From: Pedobacter sp. ASV28
Lineage (GTDB): Bacteria > Bacteroidota > Bacteroidia > Sphingobacteriales > Sphingobacteriaceae
DNA: 64,000 nt
Assembly: GCF_016428855.1 (NCBI RefSeq)
Contig: NZ_JAELTN010000003.1
Coordinates: forward strand, 81,348-145,347
Direction: 5' to 3'
A model generated the notes under the pieces. The model saw only the letters and a list, made by a program, of their open reading frames with translations. It ran no database searches and was not told the DNA's origin. Positions 1 to 8,717 of the stretch are shown here, piece by piece. The translations under genes and the position numbers were made by a program. Position 1 is the stretch's first letter. Each line of letters opens with the position of its first letter.

Positions 1-1038
1 ATTGGATTTAATTCCTGCCTCTTTAAGCAAGGCTTTCATATAATTAGATAAGGCTTTACAATCGCCATAATTTACTTGTGCTACTTTTTCTGCCAAAATA
101 GGTTTAAAACCACCTATTCCTAATTGAACACTCACATAACGAGTATTTTGCTGTAGATGGCTATAAAGAATTTGCATTTTCTCTTTATCGGTCTTTGCAT
201 CCTTAATTAGGTTTTGTACCATTGTTTTGGTAACAGGGGGCAAAACATCCCCATTTTCATTAAGTTTTGATATCCATGAACCAAGATTTTTCCAAGAACT
301 TAGATCTCCTTTCGAACTATCAAATTCGAACTGATTAGGTGCAATTCTTACCCAAGCGGATATTTGATCCAATCCAACGCTCAATGGTTCTTTTACAAAA
401 GCAGGAACGTTACTGGCTGTCCATGTATAGGTTGTTTTATTATTTGCTGTGGTAGAATCCGTATTCAGTTCTTTGCTGGTCAATAATCTGATATTTAAGT
501 TATTGTTCCTTTGGAAGCTATAGGTAGATTTTTCTGTAGAAATATTATAGCCCTTTAGCGAACGCCATGATGGTAACGATAGGATACCGTTGTAGTCTTG
601 CACATAACTATATTCTATGGTATATGGATAGTTGTTATTGGTGAATTTTAATAGCTTAATACGATCATCTTGAAACATCGTGTAATCGGATATTAAGCTT
701 TGATCCTTAAAGTCAGTAGATTTATAGTCTTTGATTTTCTTTCCCGAAGCGTCATAGATACTTGCCTTGATATTATATATGGAAGAAAAACGGTCGTAAA
801 CTTCAGCAAATTCAGCAACATCGTCTCCAGCTTTGCTTAAAATTGTAATGGCTATTTTATATTTGATGCTTCCAGTTCCTATGGTTTTATAGTCATAAAC
901 CTGCTCTTCATTTCTTACAATTGCAACTGCATCCTGTTTTAAGCTTTCGGGTATTTTACCTACATCATAAATATTTTGGGAAAAGGCGTTTAAGCAAAAG
1001 AAAAAAGAAAGGAACGAAAAGGATATATATAGTTTCAT
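1..1038 (-). CDS. DUF3857/transglutaminase-domain secreted protein (3' end outside window)
   Basis: This gene was read directly from the reverse strand. The ATG is at 1036-1038 and 346 codons stay open to the window edge, so the C-terminus is missing. The N-terminus is a signal peptide (MKLYISFSFLSFFFCLNAFSQ). An N-terminal beta-rich DUF3857-like region follows, then a transglutaminase-like core beginning near residue 290. The NYGDCKALS segment near the window edge carries the nucleophilic Cys of the papain-like transglutaminase fold. Members of this Bacteroidota family are exported, and their substrates are unknown. The start lies 1 nt beyond the stop of the next upstream gene on the same strand, so the two are almost certainly co-transcribed. 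The family call is secure but the function is not. Confidence 0.85.
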   Translation of the reverse strand, partial: MKLYISFSFLSFFFCLNAFSQNIYDVGKIPESLKQDAVAIVRNEEQVYDYKTIGTGSIKYKIAITILSKAGDDVAEFAEVYDRFSSIYNIKASIYDASGKKIKDYKSTDFKDQSLISDYTMFQDDRIKLLKFTNNNYPYTIEYSYVQDYNGILSLPSWRSLKGYNISTEKSTYSFQRNNNLNIRLLTSKELNTDSTTANNKTTYTWTASNVPAFVKEPLSVGLDQISAWVRIAPNQFEFDSSKGDLSSWKNLGSWISKLNENGDVLPPVTKTMVQNLIKDAKTDKEKMQILYSHLQQNTRYVSVQLGIGGFKPILAEKVAQVNYGDCKALSNYMKALLKEAGIKSN

Positions 1039-1039
1039 A

Positions 1040-3025
1040 TTAAGATTTCTTTTTGAATACAATTTGTTCTGCTTGCTTTTCTACAATTACTTTAAACAGT
1101 TCCCTGATATCGAAATACTCTTCTGGCGAGAATAGACTTTTATTGATTTCAATTACACTTTTAACCAAAATTGTTTTATCCTGGGTTAAAAAATTAATGC
1201 TAAACATTCCTTTGTTATCGGGTAATTTATAAATACCTCCTTTTGGAAGCTTATCTATCTCATAATCTTCCGGAAAATTAATTGTGGCCCTTATACTCTC
1301 TTTAATAGGGTAGCCAAAATCTACAGGGAAAAGTCTTTTATCTTGTTTGAACAAATTATTCTTGGTTTGCTCATATAAAAGCGGATTTAAATAAACCAGG
1401 TTTCCTGCTTCTTCAACATTTTCTTCTATAGTTACTTCTAGTTCCTCGTTAAGTACTTCATCAAAGTTGTCGAGGTTGTTGATTTTATATTTATCAACTT
1501 CTAAGCCCTGTTTATCTTTTTTGAAATTTTTGATAAACTCTGTTTCATTGGTGTTTGAACGATATCTATTTCTTAACGATAAAGCACCATAACCTTTATG
1601 GTACTGGAGCATTGAGCCCTTTAGCTTATTTTCCTTATCAAGAGATAGGGTGTAGCTAAATATCTTTTCATTAGCAAAACTAGATTCGGTGGAAATCCAT
1701 CTTCCATCGAATATCTTTAAGTCAATTAAAAGACCTTGATGGTTTAAGTTTTCATAGGCAACCATGCCAAATGGATGATCGTTGTTTGTGGCATCTAGGA
1801 ATATAATTTTTCCGGCTATATTTACTCCTATAATTACATTGTTGAATTTTGAAACCATGGGGTAGCCTGGATGTTCGCCATTATCTCTGGTGCTAATTAG
1901 GATTGGCCTGGCCATTATTTTGGCTTCTGTAAGCAGGTTCAGAAGAAGTAAATTGATGTCAGCTGAATAACCGGTTTTTTTATCCAGAATAATCTTAGGG
2001 CTGGTCTCACTTGAATACATCCTGTAGGATTTGTTCCATTTAATGTTGTTTTTTACATAATTATAAATAAGATTAGCTGCTGCTAATGTGTCCTTTTCAC
2101 CCTTTAATAAAGTTGGCAATAAAGATTTGGCAATGGAGTTTTTATTCACGTAAAGTCCAAAGTTTTCATCATCAGCTAAGCCTTTGATAATTTTGGGCCA
2201 TGATCCGGTATAATCCCTGGCAAAATCATTTGGAAAATTTGTAGACCTTAGTTCAAAATTAATGGCTGTTCTATAATCATCTAAAGTTGTAATGAAAGAT
2301 TCATCCTTTAATGCAGGAACTTTTTCCAATACATATTGATCGTAAGTAGCATTGGAGGATAGTTCAGAGACATAGCTGGCATTGATGGATTCATGTTTTG
2401 TTTGATTGACTTTATAGTAACCGGTAAAATAAGTTTTATAGGTCAAATATTCTGGAATTTTAACGTTGTACTCGGAATATAGTGTAGGGATCTCACTTTG
2501 AAAATGCCATTCTCTTAAATTAAAAATATAGTTCGAACGGATGCTATATTTATATTCAATCACCGACCCTTCCTTTACATTGGCCAGGGTATATTTTTTT
2601 ATTTGGTAGTTCTTGTTGAATTCTTCTGTAAACTTAGCATCTTTATTAAGCTTGCTGACCACCATTTTGTCTTGGTCCATGTTATAGGTTGCAGCTTCCA
2701 TTTTCATCACATCTTCTTTAGAAGAGTTGCCGCTTTTATAAAGGCTAATCTGAAAATTGGCGAGGTCATAGGCATTTTTGTTGATGATCTTATAACGTAC
2801 ATGTCTTTCAAAAACATAGACAAAGCCACTGGTAGGTATGTATTGAAAATAACATTCGCCAACATCGAATATCTTTACTGCTGAAGCGGCAGAATCTATT
2901 CCAAATGGTTTGGCATTAAAATCTTCGGCACTGACTTTCCCAAATTTGAATTCTTTTTTTTGGGCATGGGAATTGAGAGCTAGGCATAGGATGCCCACTA
3001 AGTAGATGAAGCGTTTAATTTGCAT
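1040..3025 (-). CDS. DUF3857-family secreted protein with degenerate transglutaminase core
   Basis: This is a 661-residue protein with a signal peptide ending near residue 21 (ALNSHAQ). It has an N-terminal DUF3857 domain at about residues 50-230, a transglutaminase-like core at about 300-420 and a C-terminal beta domain. The usual GDCKD active-site motif is replaced by GYSADINLLLL, so the catalytic Cys is absent. The later DATNN segment, which normally carries the Asp, remains. It is therefore probably a non-enzymatic or binding protein, not a transglutaminase. It is followed after 1 nt by a second DUF3857 gene that keeps the GDCK motif, suggesting an active and an inactive partner. The next gene upstream ends 44 nt away on the same strand. 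Its cellular role is unknown. Confidence 0.85.
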   Translation of the reverse strand: MQIKRFIYLVGILCLALNSHAQKKEFKFGKVSAEDFNAKPFGIDSAASAVKIFDVGECYFQYIPTSGFVYVFERHVRYKIINKNAYDLANFQISLYKSGNSSKEDVMKMEAATYNMDQDKMVVSKLNKDAKFTEEFNKNYQIKKYTLANVKEGSVIEYKYSIRSNYIFNLREWHFQSEIPTLYSEYNVKIPEYLTYKTYFTGYYKVNQTKHESINASYVSELSSNATYDQYVLEKVPALKDESFITTLDDYRTAINFELRSTNFPNDFARDYTGSWPKIIKGLADDENFGLYVNKNSIAKSLLPTLLKGEKDTLAAANLIYNYVKNNIKWNKSYRMYSSETSPKIILDKKTGYSADINLLLLNLLTEAKIMARPILISTRDNGEHPGYPMVSKFNNVIIGVNIAGKIIFLDATNNDHPFGMVAYENLNHQGLLIDLKIFDGRWISTESSFANEKIFSYTLSLDKENKLKGSMLQYHKGYGALSLRNRYRSNTNETEFIKNFKKDKQGLEVDKYKINNLDNFDEVLNEELEVTIEENVEEAGNLVYLNPLLYEQTKNNLFKQDKRLFPVDFGYPIKESIRATINFPEDYEIDKLPKGGIYKLPDNKGMFSINFLTQDKTILVKSVIEINKSLFSPEEYFDIRELFKVIVEKQAEQIVFKKKS

Positions 3026-3069
3026 GGTTTTTATCTTTCTGCAATAATAAAAAAATAATGCTACAATGC

Positions 3070-4905
3070 TTATTTTTTATCATATTTTAAAATAGCGACC
3101 TTTCCATCCATGGTGCTCACCAATAAGGTGTTGTCATCTATTACATTTACCGTGTTGACCATGGCATTATCGATCTTATGTGCCCAAAGTATCGTTTTGG
3201 CCTTAGGGTCTACAGCATAAACTACACTGTTCTTGGTACCAAAAAATAGCTTTCCATTTTTTTCCATAAGATCTGAAGGAGTGTGTTCATAACCATACCC
3301 GGCATTGAAGCGCCATGCAATGCCCTGATCGCTAATAGAAGTTTTGTAGGCTACAATTTCATCCTGCATGGTCTTGCCATAAATCAAAGTGCTGTCTGTT
3401 GATATACCTATCGATTCTCTAACTGTAGCTTCTTTATTACGCCATAGGGTGTTGCCGTTGCTTACATCTATAGCCGTAAGTATGCGGTCTGGTGCGGCAA
3501 TGTAAACGATGCCCTTGGTAGCTACAGGAGTGCACATGGCCGGAGAGAACATGCGGTTAGCGCTTCCATTATTCCATTTCCATAGCAAGGTTCCCGTTTC
3601 GGTCGATAAAGCATAAAGATGTCTTCCCCAAGAACCAAAAATGATCTTGTCCTGATAAATTAAGGGTTTGCCAACTATGGTTCCTTCTACTTCGGTGAAT
3701 TCCCATTTTATTTTTCCGGTTTTAATCTCTAAGGCCCTGAAAGTGTTGTCGCTACCACCAATAAATACATATGCTCCTTGGGCAATAGGCGAGCCCAATA
3801 CTGCATGTTTAGCCGGTGTTTTCCACGCCAGTTTTCCATTGTCAGCATGAAGGGCATAAATATTCCCATCACCAGATCCGAAAATAACGAGGCCATCTGT
3901 TACCAGAGCAGAAGAATAAATGGCTCCTTTCGTATTAAATTGCCATACTTTTTTGCCGCTTTTAATAGACAAGGCTTCTATGGCACCTATACTGTTGCCA
4001 TAAATGACCAATTTATCAGTATAAGTAGGGGTGTTCACTACATTGGCATTGGAGTGGTAAGTCCAAATGGCCTTAACATGGTTGTACTTTTGGTTGATAG
4101 AGAAGTTGGGTCTTTCATAAATTTTTTCTGCATTAACAAATGTTTTTAAAGGAATTTTTCTCCAGGCAGGCGATAGTTCTTGGGCAGGTTTTTTGGTAGA
4201 GAAATAAACAGTGTCTTTGGTCATGTTTACAATATTGTAACCCCCAATGCTGTCTTTGGCCCTAAGGTTTGAACGGCCCATGGTTGCTTCAATGCCTTCA
4301 AAATTATAGGCTTTGTTTTGATGGCCATGCCCGCAAATGGCATATTGTATATTTCTTGTTTTTAAACGATCAGTTACTTCATACCAATTGTCAAGACTAT
4401 TGTCAATTGGGTAATGATTAATAAAAACAATAGGCATTGACTTTGGTGTTTTTTTGAGCAAACTGTCGAGCCAAACAGTGGCATCTCGAGGGATGTGACC
4501 ATCGCTCATGCGCACGTAGGGTCCGGAAGCGCAGGCTATAAATCGATAGCCATTGTGGTCGAAGGTAAATTTGTCATTGCCAAATTCCTTTATAAAAGAA
4601 ACACCACCAGATTCGGACCAACCTGTATCATGATTGCCGGGAATTACATAAAAAGGTTTGTTTAGGCCAGAAAGGATTTCTTTTGCCAATCTGAGCTCAT
4701 TGTTTGTCCCCATTTCGGTAACATCGCCAGTGACCAACACAAAGTTAATGTCTGTTTGAAGATTAATATCAGCAACAGTTTTTCGCAAATCTTCTTCACC
4801 GGTAGCTGTGCCTACATGGGTGTCGGTTACAAAAGCATATTTAAAATTTTGCGCATGGGTGAGGTTGGCAATGAATAATAGCATTGCAACAAACAAGTTT
4901 TTCAT
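3070..4905 (-). CDS. Calcineurin-like metallophosphoesterase fused to PQQ-like beta-propeller
   Basis: This 611-residue exported protein has a signal peptide over residues 1-18. Residues about 20-240 are a calcineurin-like phosphoesterase with every metal-ligand block visible: DTH, GDVTEMG, GNHDTG, NHYPID and GHGH. From about residue 270 to the C-terminus are repeated blades of a PQQ/BamB-like beta-propeller, for example ALSIKSGKKVWQF, ALHADNGKLAWK, ALEIKTGKIKWEF and ALSTETGTLLWKW. The propeller may hold the substrate or anchor the enzyme in the periplasm. The phosphoester substrate cannot be read from the sequence. It is on the same strand as the DUF3857 genes, 44 nt upstream of them, and possibly transcribed with them. 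Confidence 0.88.
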   Translation of the reverse strand: MKNLFVAMLLFIANLTHAQNFKYAFVTDTHVGTATGEEDLRKTVADINLQTDINFVLVTGDVTEMGTNNELRLAKEILSGLNKPFYVIPGNHDTGWSESGGVSFIKEFGNDKFTFDHNGYRFIACASGPYVRMSDGHIPRDATVWLDSLLKKTPKSMPIVFINHYPIDNSLDNWYEVTDRLKTRNIQYAICGHGHQNKAYNFEGIEATMGRSNLRAKDSIGGYNIVNMTKDTVYFSTKKPAQELSPAWRKIPLKTFVNAEKIYERPNFSINQKYNHVKAIWTYHSNANVVNTPTYTDKLVIYGNSIGAIEALSIKSGKKVWQFNTKGAIYSSALVTDGLVIFGSGDGNIYALHADNGKLAWKTPAKHAVLGSPIAQGAYVFIGGSDNTFRALEIKTGKIKWEFTEVEGTIVGKPLIYQDKIIFGSWGRHLYALSTETGTLLWKWNNGSANRMFSPAMCTPVATKGIVYIAAPDRILTAIDVSNGNTLWRNKEATVRESIGISTDSTLIYGKTMQDEIVAYKTSISDQGIAWRFNAGYGYEHTPSDLMEKNGKLFFGTKNSVVYAVDPKAKTILWAHKIDNAMVNTVNVIDDNTLLVSTMDGKVAILKYDKK

Positions 4906-5050
4906 CTAAATAAAATTTCCTATAATAATTCTAAGTTAAAGTAGGAATTAATATTTAGAGAAAAGGAATTGTATTGAAATTTTAATATACAAGAGTAGAT
5001 TTATCATTTTTTTATTTTTATTATCAGGATTTTATGTGAGTTTTGGTAGG

Positions 5051-5410
5051 TTATTTACCTAAATTGTATTTGTTTATGGCAGGTTCTCTCCATATGTTAT
5101 CTTCTACAACATAAATAGATTTACAATCTGTTATCTGTTTACAGATATCATCTGCTTTTCCCCAAGCATAATTACAGCTGCCAATTACGTCGCCATTTTT
5201 ATTGTAAATCTGTCCATTTGCATCGTAAGCATTGAGTATAGCACTATATACGGTTTGGCCATTATACTTACATTCGCCGATCTTGCCATCCTTATAGAAA
5301 ACATAGATTTTTTCCAAAGTTTTTCTTTTTTGGTGGTCATTTTTTTTACAGCCTGAAAATCCTATAGATAGAATGATCATCATCATTGTTAAAAATAAAA
5401 TGTGGTTCAT
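5051..5410 (-). CDS. Small Cys-containing lipoprotein of unknown function
   Basis: This 119-residue protein has a lipoprotein signal peptide with lipobox GFSGC (Cys at about residue 21) followed by KKNDHQ. It lacks Asp at +2, so outer-membrane sorting is likely. The mature part has further Cys in GECKY, GSCNY and DICKQITDC, and the YNKNGDVIG stretch resembles one degenerate beta-hairpin repeat. I do not recognise the family. It is separated from the next upstream gene by a 420-nt intergenic stretch and is probably monocistronic. Confidence 0.7.
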   Translation of the reverse strand: MNHILFLTMMMIILSIGFSGCKKNDHQKRKTLEKIYVFYKDGKIGECKYNGQTVYSAILNAYDANGQIYNKNGDVIGSCNYAWGKADDICKQITDCKSIYVVEDNIWREPAINKYNLGK

Positions 5411-5830
5411 TTGATTATATCTAGGTTATTTAATATTCTATAACTGGTTTGCTATTTTTTATAGGATACAGATTTTGGAGGTATCCTGATGGCGGCGCAA
5501 TCGACACTTGATCCAGTGTGATCAAGATATCCTTTCAAAATCGTTGTATTTTTTAACTAGTTTTTCGAATGCTATAATGTTTATACTTGTCTTATAGCCT
5601 AAAAAAAAACAGCGTAAGTATAGCTTCATGTACCATATTTGATGTATTTGAGCTCGTAAGTTATATTGACATCGCAAATGCTGCTTGCCGCTGGAGTTTT
5701 AAATTTCTGTAAGCATTTGTTCTAATTTTTGTTTTTAAATTGATTTTTTTTATCACAACTGGAGATGATGAACAAGAAAAAAATGAGGCTGTGAGAAGGC
5801 AATTGATTTGGAGAATTTTCATGTTGAGGT
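5411..5830. other. Intergenic stretch with two short inverted repeats
   Basis: No credible gene is present on either strand. Two short inverted repeats are visible: AGGATAC/GTATCCT at 5463-5487 with an 11-nt loop, and CTTGATC/GATCAAG at 5507-5526 with a 6-nt loop. Neither has the T-run of an intrinsic terminator on the minus strand. The promoter of the minus-strand gene that starts at 5410 should lie here, but I could not assign it convincingly. Confidence 0.4.
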
Positions 5831-6235
5831 TCAATTAAAACTATTGTAAACTAAAACAGGTTTTCCATTTTTGCAGGTTACAGCGTTTGGGGCCATAATT
5901 ACTTCGCAAGTAGAAACGACGTTCCATTTTTTGTTATACTCTTTTTCAAGTTCAGTATATTTGGAAACAAGACTTTCGAATTCGTTTATATCAATGCTGG
6001 AGCTATAGGCAAGAAAGCCTACTGGTCCGCCGCAACCCCTTGCACCATATCCAATAAATTTTAATTCATAGTTTCCATTGTCGCATGTGCTGCTTTCTGC
6101 TAAAATTTTAATTTTTGCAAATAGTTGTTTTAATTCCTGTTGATTTTGGCTTTTAGTTTGGTCTTTATCGCAGCCGCTTGTTAGAAATATTCCAGAGATC
6201 AGCAAGCAAAAAAAGTAGAGTTTAGATTGGTTCAT
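5831..6235 (-). CDS. Small lipoprotein of unknown function
   Basis: This 134-residue protein has a lipoprotein signal peptide with lipobox LTSGC (Cys at about residue 22). A charged linker follows, then a short domain with Cys in SSTCDNGNYELKF, GARGCGGPVG, STCEV and AVTCKNGK, so disulfides are possible in the periplasm or at the cell surface. No family is recognised. It resembles the neighbouring lipoprotein at 5051-5410 in size and Cys content but not in alignable sequence. Confidence 0.7.
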   Translation of the reverse strand: MNQSKLYFFCLLISGIFLTSGCDKDQTKSQNQQELKQLFAKIKILAESSTCDNGNYELKFIGYGARGCGGPVGFLAYSSSIDINEFESLVSKYTELEKEYNKKWNVVSTCEVIMAPNAVTCKNGKPVLVYNSFN

Positions 6236-6588
6236 AATTTAGGTTTTGTACTCAATACGATGTTCTTTTGATAAACGCTACAGCCCGTCGAAAAATAGTA
6301 GCACGGTTTTGGGTAAGCCAAACCCGATGGAAATGGATATACTTTTTATTTTTGTTGTCATCCTGAATTTGTCAAAGGATTGGTTGAAATGTAGATGCTT
6401 CGATAAATTCGGCGTGGCCATTTTAAATAAAGAAAAGCATAGAAATAAAAAGATATGAATGAACAGCGGGGGCATCCGTTAAGATGAAAAACAACAATAG
6501 CTTTACCTAAAAATAACAATTCCAATTTCATTTTAACCGGAAATATTGTATCTTTGCCCGGCAAATAATAATTCGTAATTTATTTGCT
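6236..6588. other. Intergenic stretch: imperfect palindromic repeat and guaB promoter
   Basis: No convincing gene is present. At about 6356-6420 there is an imperfect palindrome (GAATTTGTCAAAG on one arm, CTTCGATAAATTC on the other) that looks like a dispersed intergenic palindromic element of Bacteroidota genomes. The last 65 nt hold the guaB promoter. Short plus-strand and minus-strand reading frames crossing the palindrome have no codon-usage or homology support. Confidence 0.5.
6526..6556 (+). promoter_or_regulatory. guaB promoter (Bacteroidota type)
   Basis: A TATCTTTG element at 6549-6556 fits the TAnnTTTG -7 consensus. It has a TTTC element at 6526-6529, exactly 19 nt upstream, in the -33 position. 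The predicted transcript starts near 6563, giving a leader of about 25 nt before the guaB ATG. Confidence 0.6.
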
Positions 6589-8058
6589 ATGCAACTCGAT
6601 CCCCAAAAATTTATTGCTTTAGGTTTAACCTATGATGACGTACTTTTAGTACCGGCATACTCAGAAATTTTACCTCGCGAGGTTAATACCAGCACGTATT
6701 TAACCAAGAAAATCCAACTTAACGTTCCTTTGGTTTCGGCCGCAATGGATACCGTTACGGAAGCCGAACTGGCTATTGCCATTGCACAAAATGGTGGTTT
6801 GGGTATGCTGCACAAAAACATGAGCATCGAGAGGCAAGCGGACGAAGTGCGCAAGGTGAAGCGTTCTGAAAGTGGCATGATTCAAGATCCGGTTACTTTG
6901 CTAGAAACATCGGTAGTTGCTGATGCTTTTAAAATTATGAAAGAGCATAAAATTGGCGGTATTCCGGTGGTTAGTGCAGACAATAAATTGGTAGGTATTA
7001 TTACCAATAGGGATTTGCGTTTCCAAAAAGATATGAGTAAGCCAATTGCACAAGTAATGACCAAGGACAATTTGATTACTGCGCCAGAAGGAACTACATT
7101 AAAGCAGGCAGAAGAAATTCTTCAAGACTATAAAATAGAAAAATTACCAGTTGTAAATAATGACGGATTTTTAAGCGGTTTAATTACTTTCAAAGATATT
7201 CAAAAAGTAAAACATTATCCAAACGCTTGTAAAGACGAACGTGGTCGTTTACGTGTAGGTGCTGCAGTTGGCGTTACAGCAGATACCATACAGCGTGTTG
7301 ATGCACTGGTGAACGCTGGTGTTGATGTAATTACGATTGATACTGCTCACGGTCATTCGAAAGGTGTAGTAGATAAGTTGAAAGAAGTAAAAGCTAAATA
7401 TCCAGATCTACAGGTGATTGTAGGTAACATTGCAACGGGGGCAGCAGCCAAGTTTTTAGCAGATGCAGGTGCTGATGCCGTAAAAGTGGGTATAGGTCCA
7501 GGTTCCATTTGTACGACCAGAATTATTGCAGGCGTTGGGGTGCCGCAATTGTACGCGGTTTTCGAATGTGCGCAAGCATTAAAAGGTACTGGAGTTCCAG
7601 TAATTGCCGATGGTGGTATTAAGCACACAGGTGATATTGCAAAAGCAATTGCTGCGGGTGCAAGTACGGTAATGGCAGGCTCACTATTTGCAGGAGTAGA
7701 GGAAAGCCCTGGCGAAACCATCATTTACGAAGGACGTAAGTTCAAATCTTATCGTGGTATGGGGTCTATCGAAGCAATGGAGCAAGGTTCTAAAGACCGT
7801 TATTTCCAAGATGTAGAAGACGATATTAAGAAATTGGTACCAGAAGGTATTGTTGGCCGTGTACCATACAAAGGTACTTTGGCCGAGGTAATGTACCAGT
7901 ACATTGGAGGTTTACGTGCAAGTATGGGCTATTGTGGGGCAGGAAGTATCGAAAAACTGCAAGAAGCACAATTTGTACAAATTACAGCAGCAGGTATGCG
8001 AGAAAGTCATCCGCACGATATTACTATCACTAAGGAAGCACCAAATTATACGAGATAG
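6589..8058 (+). CDS. guaB: Inosine-5'-monophosphate dehydrogenase
   Basis: This cytoplasmic enzyme oxidises IMP to XMP with NAD+, the committed step of GMP synthesis. It is 489 residues, the usual bacterial length. The TIM-barrel opens with [15 protein letters not shown]. Two CBS domains are inserted at about residues 93-205. The catalytic-loop motif [11 protein letters not shown] places the nucleophilic Cys at residue 308. The IMP-binding DGGIKHTGD segment and the flap with YRGMGS are present. It is monocistronic by position, with its own TAnnTTTG promoter and a GC-rich terminator about 100 nt downstream. Confidence 0.97.
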   Translation: MQLDPQKFIALGLTYDDVLLVPAYSEILPREVNTSTYLTKKIQLNVPLVSAAMDTVTEAELAIAIAQNGGLGMLHKNMSIERQADEVRKVKRSESGMIQDPVTLLETSVVADAFKIMKEHKIGGIPVVSADNKLVGIITNRDLRFQKDMSKPIAQVMTKDNLITAPEGTTLKQAEEILQDYKIEKLPVVNNDGFLSGLITFKDIQKVKHYPNACKDERGRLRVGAAVGVTADTIQRVDALVNAGVDVITIDTAHGHSKGVVDKLKEVKAKYPDLQVIVGNIATGAAAKFLADAGADAVKVGIGPGSICTTRIIAGVGVPQLYAVFECAQALKGTGVPVIADGGIKHTGDIAKAIAAGASTVMAGSLFAGVEESPGETIIYEGRKFKSYRGMGSIEAMEQGSKDRYFQDVEDDIKKLVPEGIVGRVPYKGTLAEVMYQYIGGLRASMGYCGAGSIEKLQEAQFVQITAAGMRESHPHDITITKEAPNYTR

Positions 8059-8160
8059 TTTAAAGTCGAGTGCGAAAGAGAAAGTACAATCCATCATTGT
8101 GAGTAGGGACGACACAGGAATCTTTTGAGCATAATATAAATAATTTGAAAATCAAATACG

Positions 8161-8192
8161 GCGGGGCATCGGTTATGATAGCCCCGCTTTTT
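8161..8192 (+). terminator. Intrinsic terminator downstream of guaB
   Basis: GCGGGGC at 8161-8167 pairs with GCCCCGC at 8181-8187 across a 13-nt loop and is followed by TTTTT. It lies 103 nt after the guaB stop, with no other gene between. Confidence 0.75.
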
Positions 8193-8544
8193 ATAGCCAT
8201 CTTTTTTCGTGAGATTCTGCCATCCCGAGCTTCCCTAATAATCGGGACAAGTTGTCGAAGTATCTTTTTCATAGTGATGTGGGCCCCGATAAGCTCATTA
8301 TGATAAACAAAAAGTATTTCCCTGCCTACTGGCAGTTAGACATTTTATTCGGGTTTGGTTATGAAAGTCATTACAAAAGCTTTGACGTTCTTTGTGTAAG
8401 TTTTCCTTATCTTATTTATTTTATTAGGAAAAGACTTACGAAGTTTCAAAAACTTCGTAAGTCTTTGGAGGTACGATATTCAATGAATTAGAACTTTACA
8501 GCTTTTTGCAAAGTATAAAAAATCACATTTTTTTAAAATAAAAT
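8193..8544. other. Intergenic stretch with palindromic repeats
   Basis: No credible gene is present. At about 8210-8310 the sequence has the broken-palindrome look of a dispersed repeat (ATCCCGAGCTT...GATAAGCTCAT). A near-perfect long hairpin follows at 8430-8466. The small open frames here run straight through these palindromes and are not believable genes. Confidence 0.45.
8430..8466. repeat. 17-bp perfect inverted repeat (hairpin)
   Basis: AAAGACTTACGAAGTTT at 8430-8446 and its exact reverse complement at 8450-8466 are separated by CAA. No T-run follows directly, and no gene ends nearby that needs a terminator. It shares the CTTACGAAG/AACTTCGT theme with the hairpin near 25400, so it is likely one copy of a dispersed palindrome family. 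Confidence 0.7.
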
Positions 8545-8573
8545 TTTGGATTGTAAAAACTTTGATATATTTG
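8545..8573 (+). promoter_or_regulatory. Promoter of leader ORF and TonB receptor
   Basis: A perfect TAnnTTTG element (TATATTTG, 8566-8573) has TTTG at 8545-8548, a 17-nt spacer. Transcription should begin near 8580, about 30 nt before the leader ORF at 8611, so the leader ORF and the receptor would share one mRNA. Confidence 0.6.
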
Positions 8574-8610
8574 TCTACTAATTCTATAGATTATATATAA
8601 ATTAAAGAAA

Positions 8611-8703
8611 ATGAACATGAAAAAATCTCTTACTCCTATGTGTTGCTGTTGTATGAAAAACCCGCTCAATTATTTAAAAATACCCATACAGCAAACATTT
8701 TAA
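8611..8703 (+). CDS. 30-residue leader peptide with four consecutive Cys codons
   Basis: This is an ATG-to-TAA frame of 30 codons, MNMKKSLTPMCCCCMKNPLN then YLKIPIQQTF. The four Cys codons are at 8641-8652. It begins about 30 nt after the predicted transcription start and ends 14 nt before the ATG of the TonB-dependent receptor. A start at the second Met (8617) is equally possible. It has no secretion signal. Its position and the run of one amino acid resemble leader peptides that sense aminoacyl-tRNA supply (here Cys). No terminator hairpin is visible between it and the receptor, so any control would have to act on translation, Rho or mRNA stability. A thiol- or metal-sensing nascent chain is the alternative. 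Whether it is translated is inference from position and composition. Confidence 0.6.
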   Translation: MNMKKSLTPMCCCCMKNPLNYLKIPIQQTF

Positions 8704-8717
8704 TACTTAACTAAACA

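Noticed and set aside
6246..6475. Short open frames on both strands before guaB
   Set aside because: They cross an imperfect palindromic repeat and have no start context or recognisable sequence.
8252..8491. Open frame of 79 codons between guaB and the TonB receptor
   Set aside because: It reads through two palindromes, including a 17-bp perfect hairpin, and shows no protein-like features or promoter.
8653..8717. Transcription attenuator hairpin between the Cys leader ORF and the TonB receptor
   Set aside because: I looked for a stem followed by T-run and found none, so classical terminator-based attenuation is not supported.
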